DNA of 64,000 bases from M55B144 sp964550615 (lineage in GTDB: Bacteria; Bipolaricaulota; Bipolaricaulia; UBA7950; UBA9294), in NCBI GenBank assembly GCA_964550615.1, contig CAZKAB010000001.1, forward strand, positions 81,382-145,381, read 5' to 3'. Position numbers and translations under genes: made by a program. This document shows, one piece after another, positions 1-8,013 of the stretch (position 1 is the stretch's first letter; each line of letters starts with the position of its first letter). The notes under the pieces were generated by a model. It was not told the origin of the DNA, searched no databases, and saw only the letters and a list, made by a program, of their open reading frames with translations.

Positions 1-2
1 AG

Positions 3-386
3 GTGCAAGAGCAGGCAGGCAGGCCACCGCGCAACGTCTATCTTGCCACCGAAAGAGGGACCCGTGCCTTGTTCCAGTGGTGTGTTGCGCCGGTTCGGCA
101 TCTGCGAGACATACGTGTTGTGTTCATGGCAAAGCTTTACTTCTTGCACCACTCCAGCAGCAACGCAGTCCTCACATTGATTGATGCACAAGCGGCGCTT
201 CTCGACCGGCTACTTGCGAGGGTTTCACAGCGCAAAGACCTGCCGACGGACGACAAGACTCTCGCACACCTCGCAATTCGATTCCGTGTTCGCCAGATAA
301 GAGCCGCAATCGACTGGCTGGAGGAGTGCAAGAGATGGATTCTGGAAAACGAGAAAGGAGATACGGATGAGGTACAGTTGGCGTAG
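3..386 (+). CDS. PadR-family transcriptional regulator, 3' part only
   Basis: The reading frame runs in from the left edge, so only the last ~127 residues are seen and the true start lies outside the window. The segment begins with GRPPRNVYLATERG, the end of the PadR winged-helix wing, followed by the alpha-helical dimerisation tail (DIRVVFMAKLYFL, then AAIDWLEECKRWI), which matches the PadR C-terminal helical domain. PadR proteins are small-molecule-responsive repressors. The stop lies 20 bp inside the start of the next gene (ABC binding protein), so the regulator and the importer are probably one transcript and the regulator may control the importer (inference). The helix-turn-helix itself cannot be inspected here. 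Confidence 0.8.
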   Translation: MQEQAGRPPRNVYLATERGTRALFQWCVAPVRHLRDIRVVFMAKLYFLHHSSSNAVLTLIDAQAALLDRLLARVSQRKDLPTDDKTLAHLAIRFRVRQIRAAIDWLEECKRWILENEKGDTDEVQLA

Positions 387-1407
387 CCTGATCGGGTTTT
401 ATGTTGTCTTGGTTTTGCTGCTCACCGCGCTGCCGGTCGCGGCCACAATGGCGAACGGGAAAGTGGAAGTGGTGGATCAAGCGGGGCGGACTGTCGACAT
501 TCCACAACCGGTGGAGCGGATCGTAAGCGTGTATGGGATCTCCACATACTACGTTTACGCGCTAGGCGCGGGTGACCGAATGGTGAGCGCGTGGTATGTG
601 CAGATCAAGGGTCTGGGTCAGGCTCCCGCCGCCCTGAGGGAGATTGAGCCCAAGCTCGGCGAAAAGCTATCCTTCGGACAGCCAAACCTGGAGGATATCG
701 TGGCGAAGGATCCCGATCTCGTTCTCACCAATCCAGTGAAACACGGAGATCTTGCCGATCGCCTGACGAATCTGGGTATTCCGGCAATCCAATATGCTGC
801 GGAAACTCCGGAGACGATGAAGGAGGCGATGCTTCTCACCGGCAAGGCCCTCGGACCGGATACGACGGCGCGCGCCCAGGAGTTCGCCGACTACTACAAC
901 CGCGTGATGGAAGCAATCGGCACTGCGACCGATGCCATCCCAGCCGATAAGCGACTGCGCGTCTACTTCTGCGGTAGCAACCCGCTGCGTGCTGCAAGCG
1001 GCGATATGTATCAGAGCTTGATGATCGATACCGCCGGCGGGATATCCGTAACACGAGATATTAGAGGCTATTGGAACGATCTCAATCTCGAACAGGTCCT
1101 CGTCTGGCAGCCGGATGTAATAATCATCACAAGCTACGGCGGCCTTACGCCCGCTCAAATTCTTGATGATCCAGATTGGCAGTCGGTCCCAGCCGTACGC
1201 GATGGTCGCGTGTACAAGATGCCGGCGCTCGCCGCCGCCTGGGACACGCCTGTTCCCGACTCACTCCTCGGGATCATGTGGCTGGCGCACGTCCTGTATC
1301 CACACCAGATTGGTTTCGATCTTGCCGCTGAATGCCGCACGTTCTACAGCCGGTTCTATGGCTACGTTCTCTCCGACGAGGAGGTCGCACGATTGACAGG
1401 AAACTAG
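367..1407 (+). CDS. ABC transporter substrate-binding protein, iron-siderophore/cobalamin type
   Basis: A 346-residue exported binding protein of the periplasmic-binding family 2 (FecB/BtuF). An N-terminal hydrophobic segment (residues ~8-27, ending LPVAAT) is a signal peptide without a clear lipobox. The mature protein opens with VVDQAGRTVDIPQPVERIVS, typical for FecB/BtuF proteins, and carries NLEDIVAKDPDLVL and QVLVWQPDVIII at the two lobe entries. ATG 367 is preceded by GAAAGGAG at good spacing and overlaps the end of the PadR gene. It is followed by a permease and an ATPase, completing a type II importer. The ligand cannot be read from sequence: ferric siderophore, heme and corrinoid are all possible. 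Confidence 0.9.
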   Translation: MRYSWRSLIGFYVVLVLLLTALPVAATMANGKVEVVDQAGRTVDIPQPVERIVSVYGISTYYVYALGAGDRMVSAWYVQIKGLGQAPAALREIEPKLGEKLSFGQPNLEDIVAKDPDLVLTNPVKHGDLADRLTNLGIPAIQYAAETPETMKEAMLLTGKALGPDTTARAQEFADYYNRVMEAIGTATDAIPADKRLRVYFCGSNPLRAASGDMYQSLMIDTAGGISVTRDIRGYWNDLNLEQVLVWQPDVIIITSYGGLTPAQILDDPDWQSVPAVRDGRVYKMPALAAAWDTPVPDSLLGIMWLAHVLYPHQIGFDLAAECRTFYSRFYGYVLSDEEVARLTGN

Positions 1408-2402
1408 GGCACCAAGCTATTTGGGGCTGGCTCCTCGTCGTTCTCCCTGGTGCATTAATCGTTTCGTCGCTGTTCATCGGCCGCTACCACATCCCGATCG
1501 ACGATGTGATCCACGCTATCATCCTGCCGAGGAACGTGACGGCAACAATCCGGGCTCTTGTACTGCATGTGCGGCTGCCGCGCATCCTCACCGCAGTCTG
1601 TGTTGGGGCCAATCTGGCTGTGAGTGGCGCGATCTTCCAGGGTGTTCTGCGGAACCCGCTCGTTGACTCCCGAATTCTCGGCGTAAGTTCAGGCGCGGCA
1701 TTCGGGGCGGCGCTGGCGCTCCTGACGACGCACAGCCCGGCTATCGTTCAACTGAGCGCGTTCGGATTTGGCCTTCTCGCCATTCTCGTCGTGTACGCTA
1801 TCGGTTGGAGATTCGGATCGTCGATACTCATCCTTGTCGTAACCGGTATCTTGGTGAGCGCCTTTTACAACGCCCTTCTCGGTCTGGTCAAATACGTCGC
1901 GGATCCGCTCGATACCCTTCCGGCAATCACGTACTGGCTGCTCGGTGGAATCTCCGGCGCGCGCTGGGAGAGTGTTTGGCCGCTGGCGATCGTGACTGCA
2001 CTTGGAATCTCGTTCTTCCTACTCATGCGCTGGCGAGTGAATCTTCTCACGTTAAGCGAGACCGAGGCGGCTTCCATGGGGATAAACGTGCGCAAAAGTC
2101 GCTTCGTCGTGCTTGTCGTGGCGTCTCTTATGGTGGCATCTTCGGTCGCGCAAAGCGGCATCATCGGTTGGATCGGACTCATCGTCCCTCACGCCGCTCG
2201 GGCGATCGTCGGACCTGATCATGCGCGACTCATCCCCGCCTCGATCGGCATCGGTGCGTTCATCCTTCTTGCGCTCGACGACATATCGCGCACGGCGCTG
2301 CCGAGCGAGATTCCTCTGGGCATACTCGCCGGCCTTATCGGGATACCAGTCTTTCTCGTGTTGTTCATGGGTTTACTGCGCCAACGAGGAGGATGGCGAT
2401 GA
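1392..2402 (+). CDS. FecCD-family ABC transporter permease
   Basis: Polytopic inner-membrane permease of the FecCD/BtuC family, about 336 residues, with family signatures RLPRILTAVCVGANLAVSG, QGVLRNPLVDSRILGVSSGA and GWIGLIVPHAARAIVGPDH (the coupling-helix region). It pairs with the binding protein upstream and the ATPase downstream. The only in-frame ATG upstream is at 1332, which adds 20 basic residues unlike the family and translates the end of the preceding gene. A strong Shine-Dalgarno sequence, GAGGAGGT (1378-1385), sits 6 nt before ATT 1392, and no ATG, GTG or TTG lies in frame near it. I therefore place the start at AUU 1392, giving a 16-bp overlap with the upstream gene. If AUU is not used, ATG 1332 is the fallback. 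Confidence 0.88.
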   Translation: MDRKLGHQAIWGWLLVVLPGALIVSSLFIGRYHIPIDDVIHAIILPRNVTATIRALVLHVRLPRILTAVCVGANLAVSGAIFQGVLRNPLVDSRILGVSSGAAFGAALALLTTHSPAIVQLSAFGFGLLAILVVYAIGWRFGSSILILVVTGILVSAFYNALLGLVKYVADPLDTLPAITYWLLGGISGARWESVWPLAIVTALGISFFLLMRWRVNLLTLSETEAASMGINVRKSRFVVLVVASLMVASSVAQSGIIGWIGLIVPHAARAIVGPDHARLIPASIGIGAFILLALDDISRTALPSEIPLGILAGLIGIPVFLVLFMGLLRQRGGWR

Positions 2403-3187
2403 GCCTTGCCGCGATAGATCTCTGTTACGCCTACACAAGCGACAGGCTGGTACTCGACGGCATCACGCTGTCCCTGGACGAGGGCGGAGTCACATTCATC
2501 TTGGGTGGGAACGGGAGTGGGAAGACAACGCTCCTTGAGTGCCTGTGTGGAATCCGCTCACCGCGATCGGGAAGTGTTCGTCTGGACGGAAAGGAAGCCC
2601 ATCGACTCCCTCCGATGCAGAGAGCGCGGCGCGTGGGGTTCGTTCCCCAGATTCATGAACCCATCTTCACCTACAGCGTCTACCATGTGGTGCTTATGGG
2701 GCGCTCCCCTCATCTCGGGCCGTTCGCGAAACCTCGCCACAGTGACCATGAAGCGGTAGCGCAAGCCCTCGATGCGCTCGATCTCTGGCCGCTGCGGAAT
2801 CGTCCGTACACGGAGATCAGCGGAGGAGAACGACGATTGGTTCTAGTCGCGCGCGGATTGGCGCAAGGAGTACGCTATCTGCTGATGGACGAGCCGGACG
2901 CTCACCTCGATCCGCTTCACCAAAACGACTTATTCAGCCGTGTGCGGGAACTTGCCATACAGGGCTTCACCTTCGCCATCAGTTCGCACAGTCCAAACAG
3001 CGCACTCACCTACGGCGACTCGGCCCTTCTCCTCTCTCAAGGCAGACCGATCGCATACGACCGCGCTGCGGTGGTTGTCGCACCTGCGCCGCTGGCCGCG
3101 GCCTACGGGCTTGAGTTTGAACTGATCTCAGATGAGAGCGGCCCCCGTGCGGTCCTGCCCATGAGAGCTACACGCACTCAGTCGTAG
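2399..3187 (+). CDS. ABC transporter ATP-binding protein, FecE/BtuD type
   Basis: Cytoplasmic ATPase of the iron/cobalamin-type importer, 262 residues. Visible motifs: Walker A GGNGSGKTT, Q-loop in VGFVPQIHEP, signature SGGERRLVLVARGLAQ, Walker B YLLMDEPDAHLD and switch histidine in ISSHSP. The signature is ISGGERR, slightly off LSGGQ but usual for this subfamily. Two ATGs are possible: 2393 abuts the Shine-Dalgarno GAGGAGG (2386-2392), whereas ATG 2399 lies 6 nt after it and is preferred. It overlaps the permease stop by 4 nt, so the two are translationally coupled. Its end overlaps the convergent small membrane protein gene by 10 bp. Confidence 0.93.
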   Translation: MSLAAIDLCYAYTSDRLVLDGITLSLDEGGVTFILGGNGSGKTTLLECLCGIRSPRSGSVRLDGKEAHRLPPMQRARRVGFVPQIHEPIFTYSVYHVVLMGRSPHLGPFAKPRHSDHEAVAQALDALDLWPLRNRPYTEISGGERRLVLVARGLAQGVRYLLMDEPDAHLDPLHQNDLFSRVRELAIQGFTFAISSHSPNSALTYGDSALLLSQGRPIAYDRAAVVVAPAPLAAAYGLEFELISDESGPRAVLPMRATRTQS

Positions 3188-3408
3188 GAACGCCACTTGC
3201 GGAATATCCTGCCGCTCACGCCAATGCCGGCCCAGGCGAAAATCAGAGTCACTAAGAACCACAATCCGGCCGCCTGCCAATAGGACAGTGGCTTCAAGAG
3301 ACCGAGATAGTTCACGATGATGCTGTTCCACAGCATCTGAATAATCCAACTGAAGAAAAAGAACGCCCCTACGCCGCCGCCGGTTATCAATCCTCGCACC
3401 AGCTTCAT
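3178..3408 (-). CDS. Small two-helix membrane protein, unknown function
   Basis: I do not recognise this protein. It has about 76 residues with two hydrophobic segments (GAFFFFSWIIQMLW and AAGLWFLVTLIFAWAGIGV) and a basic tail (GRIFRKWRSYD), consistent with a small integral membrane protein with a cytoplasmic C-terminus. ATG 3408 has an AAGGGGG Shine-Dalgarno sequence about 8 nt upstream; a TTG at 3429 would add seven residues. It is last in a minus-strand series after the Eis-like gene and runs 10 bp into the end of the convergent ATPase gene. Length, hydrophobic pattern and the ribosome site argue for a real gene. Confidence 0.6.
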   Translation of the reverse strand: MKLVRGLITGGGVGAFFFFSWIIQMLWNSIIVNYLGLLKPLSYWQAAGLWFLVTLIFAWAGIGVSGRIFRKWRSYD

Positions 3409-3514
3409 CCAATCATCCCCCTTGCACAAGAATATCGGAATTGTACCGACTAAAGCTCGAAAAATGAACAGACCGTAGCTATTACGGCGGATATCATCGG
3501 ATTCATCTGACAGG

Positions 3515-4750
3515 CTAGATATCCCAGTCTATTCGCGGTGTAGGCAGCGACAGAACGCGATCCAGCTTCGCCAATAGCGCAGGCGGAGCTGAAAGCGCAT
3601 CCGTCCAGGCAATTCCACTTGCCGGCTGCACGCCGAGCCACATGCGGGTGAATGCACCGGCAGACGCTGTCATTGTTGGAAGGGCAGAGTCCCTCCCGGG
3701 CTCGGCTTGTGATGACGAGCCAAGACTGACTATGTAATCGCCGCCGATCCCACGCCACGTGCTCTTGTCGTCCAGGAAGCGCTCGATCGGGTCTTCAATG
3801 GCGAGGTTGAAGCGCACCGTCTCTTTTGTTGCAAGGCGAGTATCCGCGAGCGCCGATGATAGGTCCAATAGCCGCGCCTGCCAGTAGGCGGCGCACGTCA
3901 TGCGGCTTGCGTGCCCCGATTGCTTTGTGATCCGCCTTGACTTGAACGGGTGCACGAGCAGATCCTGCAGCTGAATCCCACCCGGCTCGTAGAGCTTCAC
4001 GGAGTGGACTTGATCGCCCAGACTTTTCACTAGTGCCAGCAGTTCAACAAGATGCTCCTTCGAACGGTACGACATCCACGAAACGTTGTACGGACCATGC
4101 TCTACTTCCTTTGTGGTGCACCACAAGTGATGAGTAAGCTCCTCGCCATGCTCATCCTCATATCCGAGCCCGAAACCGTTGTCGCTCCAAAGCATTTCGG
4201 CCTTCGTCATCAATGGCGAACAGACGGAGCAGGCCCCATGCGAACGCGTACGACACAGCCGTGAGCGGTGTATCCTTTCCCAGTCGTCATTTCCGAGACG
4301 CACCGGCACGCGGGGACGCACATCGACGGCGAGATCGGCTGGATCGAAGGTAAGCCAGCGCTCATAGGCGCCGTTCCCGAACCCAAGCTGGTTATAGTAT
4401 CCCTGGTCGAAGATGCCGAGTAAGGCCACCTTAATTCCATCCGCAGCTTCGCGCGCCAGTGCATGCGCGACAAGACGCCCCGCAATACCTTGCTTGCGCG
4501 CTATCCTGCTTGTGGTTACTCCCCCGATACATGCAACATCGACATCGTGGTCGAGATAGCGCATGGAGCCTTTCATTGAGTTTACCATGCATTCAGCGAT
4601 GCCATTCACCTCTGCGACCACGGTGCGGCTCGATTCGATCACGGCGGCAAGCGCCTGTTCGTGCTCTTTCTTCTCCAGCCATCCGACTTCGCGCCAAATG
4701 CGTTTGACAGGCTCCGCATCGCGTTTTTCATCGTATTCGCGAAACGTCAT
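3515..4750 (-). CDS. Eis-like GNAT N-acetyltransferase with C-terminal SCP2-like domain
   Basis: A 411-residue protein of the Eis/YitI-like family. Residues ~1-150 form a GNAT domain: the acetyl-CoA site is the segment VACIGGVTTSRIARKQGIAG (beta4, then the R/Q-x-x-G-x-A-type loop), followed by ALLGIFDQGYYNQLGFG, the 'Y-x-x-x-G-F' signature of this clan. A second GNAT-like region and a sterol-carrier-like fold (ending LAKLDRVLSLPTPRIDWDI) follow, as in Eis. These enzymes acetylate amines of aminoglycosides or proteins; the substrate here is unknown. ATG 4750 is chosen because AAGAGGAG lies 5 nt upstream; an in-frame start at 4768 lacks this. It follows the SDR gene by 22 nt. Confidence 0.82.
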   Translation of the reverse strand: MTFREYDEKRDAEPVKRIWREVGWLEKKEHEQALAAVIESSRTVVAEVNGIAECMVNSMKGSMRYLDHDVDVACIGGVTTSRIARKQGIAGRLVAHALAREAADGIKVALLGIFDQGYYNQLGFGNGAYERWLTFDPADLAVDVRPRVPVRLGNDDWERIHRSRLCRTRSHGACSVCSPLMTKAEMLWSDNGFGLGYEDEHGEELTHHLWCTTKEVEHGPYNVSWMSYRSKEHLVELLALVKSLGDQVHSVKLYEPGGIQLQDLLVHPFKSRRITKQSGHASRMTCAAYWQARLLDLSSALADTRLATKETVRFNLAIEDPIERFLDDKSTWRGIGGDYIVSLGSSSQAEPGRDSALPTMTASAGAFTRMWLGVQPASGIAWTDALSAPPALLAKLDRVLSLPTPRIDWDI

Positions 4751-4772
4751 GAATTCTCCTCTTGTCACGGCA

Positions 4773-5534
4773 CTAACGCATATAGATGCCGCCGTTACAG
4801 TTGATGGTCTCCCCGGTGATATATGCCGCCTCAGAAGATGCGAGAAACGTTACGAGAGCGGCTATCTCTTCCGGCTCGGCGACGCGGCCTGCCGGGATCT
4901 TGGCGCGGATCGCGTCGCCGTTCTTTGCAAGCGCGGCCGCATTCATATCGGTATTCGTGTAGCCGGGCGAAACCGCATTTACAGTGATGTTGGGCGCGAG
5001 TTCGAGCGCAAGCGACTTCGTCAGCCCGATGAGACCGGACTTCGCCGCTGCGTAGTGCACGCCATGATCCGAGCCGGTCATCGCTCGCAATGAGCAGATG
5101 TTGACTATCCGCCCCCACGGGAGCTTTCGCAGGTAAGGAAGCGCAGCCTTTGCCGCGAATACCGCCGCCGACAGGTTTACGGAGATCGCGCGGTTCCAAT
5201 CCGCAACCGACATGTCATCCAACGTGCGATGCTGGGAGAACCCGGCGTTATTGACCACAACGCGCACACCTCCGAAACGCCGCGCGGTCTCCTCGACCAA
5301 AGCTTGCACCTGCTCGTGATCGCCAACGTCCGCCCGAAAGGGAAACGCGCGACCACCTGCGGATTTGATCCGATCCACGACTTGCATCGCCAGTTCCTCG
5401 CCGGACACGTAGTTGATGCTTACACCGTAACCACGAGCAGCCAGGCTCACAGCAATCGCAGCGCCGATTCCGCGTGCACTGCCGGTTACGACTGCTCCCA
5501 CATGATCTGCCAGCTTCTTATCTTGTTGCATCAT
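4773..5534 (-). CDS. SDR-family oxidoreductase, 3-oxoacyl-ACP reductase (FabG) type
   Basis: A 253-residue classical short-chain dehydrogenase. It shows the dinucleotide-binding motif TGSARGIGAAIA near residue 17, the NNAG motif (VVVNNAGFSQ), a catalytic Ser in INICSL, and YAAAK with catalytic Tyr and Lys followed by SGLIGLTKSLALELA, then the PGYTNTDM loop and C-terminal TGETINCNGG, the hallmark of FabG-like enzymes. It is likely an NADPH-dependent reductase of 3-oxoacyl-ACP or a related hydroxy-ketone; no other fatty-acid gene is adjacent, so the substrate is open. The ATG has no Shine-Dalgarno sequence; a TATAAT lies just 6 nt before it, so a leaderless transcript is likely. ATG 5531 is an adjacent alternative. 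Confidence 0.88.
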   Translation of the reverse strand: MMQQDKKLADHVGAVVTGSARGIGAAIAVSLAARGYGVSINYVSGEELAMQVVDRIKSAGGRAFPFRADVGDHEQVQALVEETARRFGGVRVVVNNAGFSQHRTLDDMSVADWNRAISVNLSAAVFAAKAALPYLRKLPWGRIVNICSLRAMTGSDHGVHYAAAKSGLIGLTKSLALELAPNITVNAVSPGYTNTDMNAAALAKNGDAIRAKIPAGRVAEPEEIAALVTFLASSEAAYITGETINCNGGIYMR

Positions 5535-5540
5535 GCACCG

Positions 5541-5546
5541 ATTATA
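5541..5546 (-). promoter_or_regulatory. -10 box giving a probable leaderless SDR mRNA
   Basis: On the minus strand a perfect TATAAT (5546 to 5541) is followed by CGGTGC and then ATG 5534. Transcription starting ~7 nt after the -10 would begin on or next to the A of the start codon. The -35 region is weak (TTGGAG at 5567-5562, 15-bp spacer). No Shine-Dalgarno sequence is visible. Confidence 0.5.
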
Positions 5547-5550
5547 GCCG

Positions 5551-6018
5551 CTAGTTCACGTCTCCAAGGTAGCAAACATCCACTGATTCTTCTCTCATCA
5601 GTCTGCATAACGGGTCCACAAGCGTCGCCGGATAGAACCTGACGCGCGACAACACATCCAGCGGCAGCCATTCGACGCCAGTCTGGTACATGTCCGGTAC
5701 GTTGCCCACCTGCGGGCGTTCGCCATCGCGAACGTGGCAGCGGAACATGAACTCGACCTGATGAACTCTTCCCTCGCTTTCCGCAAATTCGTGGTTACCG
5801 GCGATGTAGTCACGTACGAACAGCAGTTCACCCACGACAATCTCGGCCGCGATCTCCTCACGGCACTCGCGCACCAAGGCAGCGGAGAGCGTTTCCCCGT
5901 GACGTTGCCCCCCACCGGGCAATAGGTAGAATGTCCCTAGCGTATCAGCATTTCGCGTCACCAGGAGTGTCTCATTCGCAATGATGATCGCCTTGGCGGA
6001 GTTTCTTATCTCATCCAT
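5551..6018 (-). CDS. Nudix hydrolase
   Basis: A 155-residue Nudix-fold hydrolase. The Nudix box runs from ~residue 37 as GGQRHGE, seven residues, then RECREEIAAE, matching Gx5Ex7REUxEExGU except that the late glycine is alanine and the U position is cysteine. The catalytic Glu pair is intact. The protein begins with SAKAIIIANETLLVTRN, the usual first strand. Nudix enzymes cleave nucleoside diphosphates linked to another moiety; the actual substrate cannot be read here. The gene lies 84 nt after clpP and 16 nt before the SDR gene on the same strand. The ribosome site is weak (GCGAAAG before ATG 6018). Confidence 0.88.
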   Translation of the reverse strand: MDEIRNSAKAIIIANETLLVTRNADTLGTFYLLPGGGQRHGETLSAALVRECREEIAAEIVVGELLFVRDYIAGNHEFAESEGRVHQVEFMFRCHVRDGERPQVGNVPDMYQTGVEWLPLDVLSRVRFYPATLVDPLCRLMREESVDVCYLGDVN

Positions 6019-6102
6019 CTTTCGCGTTCAATCACAGGCGGATTACGGAATGAACCGAAATCGGACGTACGCAGATGTAACAACCCGGCTGTGATTGCTT
6101 AT

Positions 6103-6690
6103 CTATGCCTTCGGCTGGATGATACGGTCGACAATTCCGTACGCGACTGCCTCTTCTGCGGACATGTAGTAATCACGATCAGTGTCCTTGGCTATCTTCT
6201 TCACGGTCTTTCCCGTGTGAAAGGAGAGGGTCTTGACAATCTGATCGCGCATGCGGAGCAGCTCCTCCGTTTGGAGCTTCACATCCGCCGCCTGCCCCTG
6301 CGCGCCACCGAATACCTGGTGAATGAGAATCCGCGCGTTGGGAAGAGCTACCCGCTTCCCCGCCGTTCCAGCGGCAAGAAGGACAGCGGCCATGCTCGCT
6401 GCCTGACCGATACAGATTGTCGAGACGTCACAGCTGACGTATCGTATTGTGTCGTATATGGCAAGTCCCGCGGTCACCGAGCCGCCCGGCGAGTTGATGT
6501 ACAGCTTGATGTCTTTCGTCAGGTCTTTGGCGGCCAGAAACAGAATCTGGGCTATCACCACGTTTGCTACCTCATCATCGATCGCATGCCTTAGGAATAC
6601 GATCCTGTCTTCCAGTAGGCGCGAGTAGATGTCATACGTGCGCTCCACTTGGCCGCTATGGTCGATGACAAACGGAATCTGTCCGATCAT
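6103..6690 (-). CDS. clpP: ATP-dependent Clp protease proteolytic subunit ClpP
   Basis: Serine protease subunit that forms the tetradecameric Clp barrel in the cytoplasm. In the 195-residue product the catalytic triad is Ser99 (GQAASM), His124 (ILIHQ) and Asp173 (KDTDRD), with the spacing seen in E. coli ClpP. YINSPGGSVTAG forms the oxyanion region, and the C-terminal SAEEAVAYGIVD is typical. ATG 6690 overlaps the trigger-factor stop as ATGA, so translation is coupled; longer in-frame starts fall inside tig and are rejected. The usual next gene, clpX, is absent; a Nudix gene follows instead. The N-terminus (MIGQIPFVID) carries no long propeptide. Confidence 0.97.
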   Translation of the reverse strand: MIGQIPFVIDHSGQVERTYDIYSRLLEDRIVFLRHAIDDEVANVVIAQILFLAAKDLTKDIKLYINSPGGSVTAGLAIYDTIRYVSCDVSTICIGQAASMAAVLLAAGTAGKRVALPNARILIHQVFGGAQGQAADVKLQTEELLRMRDQIVKTLSFHTGKTVKKIAKDTDRDYYMSAEEAVAYGIVDRIIQPKA

Positions 6691-7961
6691 TTCCTCTCCT
6701 CCGGCAGTTTCAACTTTGCCGTGTCGTAGAGGATGTCGAATACACGACCGTTTATCTTCTCCGTACGGTAGCTGTCCCAACGGTCGCTCGCCTTCAGCCG
6801 AGCAACGAACCTGATCGGATCCTCGCCCGCTTCCTCGGCTTCCGCTCGCGCAATCTCGTCCAGCTCCTGAGCAGAGATCGAAATGTCCTCCCGATCAATA
6901 ATCTTCCCCATCACCAATTCGCGGCGCAGGCGTTGCGTCACGTCCTCGCGATATTCCGCTTTCAACTCGTCTTCGTTCTTGCCGCGCTCTTCGAGATACT
7001 TCTCGAATGTCACCGGAGATTCCGGATGAGCAAGGCGCTCCTTGAACTCGCCCAATTCCTCGTCCGTCATCTCTTCAACAAGCTTCTCGGGGAGGGGCAG
7101 ATCGATCTCGTTCACCAGGCGATCAAGCAGCGTGACCTTGGTCGCCCGTTCACGTCGGTCGGCCTTGGCCTTGGCAATCTTGTCCTTTACGTCTTCTTTG
7201 AGCGCCTCGAGAGTGTCGAAACCTGCGTCTTTGCCGAATGCATCGTTCAGCTCGGGAAGCACAACTGCTTTCACATCAAGCAGGGTAAGAGCAACGTTCG
7301 CCGGCTCACCCTCGGGTTGCGCAAGTTCAATATCAACCGTGTCACCGACCTTATGGCCGATTACGACGCTCGTGACTGGATTGTCGGCGTCGGCGCGGAG
7401 ATCCCACTCGTGATCGTTCTCTTTCACGTGCACGATATCTCCTGTTTCGATCGTCTCGGTATCCTTGGGAGCAAGCGTGGCGAATCGGTTTCGGATATCG
7501 TCTATTGTTCCATCGATCTCCTCGTCGGTAACCTCATCGACCGGCTCCACATCCAGTTCGATTCCTCGATACTCGGGAAGCTCAAACTCCGGGAGAACCG
7601 AAAAACGCGCCTCAAAAACAAATAGGCTTTCTGCATTGAAATCAACGCTCTCCACTTCCGGGGTGGTTACGGGGCGAAGATCTAGTTCCGAGAGGGCCTT
7701 CGGCAGGTGTGTTTCCTCAAGGTCCTTTTGCGCCTCTTCTGTGAACAACTCGTGCCCAAAACGGGTGTCCAGATACGCCCGTGGCACATGACCGGGACGA
7801 AATCCGGGGATGCGCGCCTCTCTGCTGTATCGTCTATACACCGAATCTATTGCATTCTTCACTGTCGCAGCGTCAACGGTAACCTGCACGGTGACATCGG
7901 TAGTGGAACGTTCTTTAATCTCGCTTTGCGTGCTGTTTTTTGTCACAGAAACCCTCTCCAT
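6687..7961 (-). CDS. tig: Trigger factor, ribosome-associated chaperone
   Basis: A 424-residue trigger factor that binds L23 at the ribosome exit tunnel and shields nascent chains. The ribosome-docking signature GFRPGHVP is at residues 53-60. The middle FKBP-type peptidyl-prolyl isomerase region (about residues 164-236) is recognisable by GDIVHV and VVIGHKVGDTVDIEL, but is only ~70 residues instead of the usual ~95, so the isomerase site is probably reduced or lost. The helical C-terminal arms follow, from LPELNDAF onwards. ATG 7961 has AAGGA 5-6 nt upstream. The gene overlaps clpP by 4 nt and has its own promoter at 7983-8011. Confidence 0.95.
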   Translation of the reverse strand: MERVSVTKNSTQSEIKERSTTDVTVQVTVDAATVKNAIDSVYRRYSREARIPGFRPGHVPRAYLDTRFGHELFTEEAQKDLEETHLPKALSELDLRPVTTPEVESVDFNAESLFVFEARFSVLPEFELPEYRGIELDVEPVDEVTDEEIDGTIDDIRNRFATLAPKDTETIETGDIVHVKENDHEWDLRADADNPVTSVVIGHKVGDTVDIELAQPEGEPANVALTLLDVKAVVLPELNDAFGKDAGFDTLEALKEDVKDKIAKAKADRRERATKVTLLDRLVNEIDLPLPEKLVEEMTDEELGEFKERLAHPESPVTFEKYLEERGKNEDELKAEYREDVTQRLRRELVMGKIIDREDISISAQELDEIARAEAEEAGEDPIRFVARLKASDRWDSYRTEKINGRVFDILYDTAKLKLPEERK

Positions 7962-7982
7962 GTATTCCTTGGTAATGGCGCG

Positions 7983-8011
7983 ATTATACGAAGGGAAGCG
8001 TCGTTGAACAA
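7983..8011 (-). promoter_or_regulatory. Promoter of tig-clpP
   Basis: Minus strand: TTGTTC (8011-8006), a 17-bp spacer and a perfect TATAAT (7988-7983), predicting a start near 7976 and a ~15-nt leader carrying the tig Shine-Dalgarno sequence. It sits between the M50 protease stop and tig. Confidence 0.65.
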
Positions 8012-8013
8012 GC

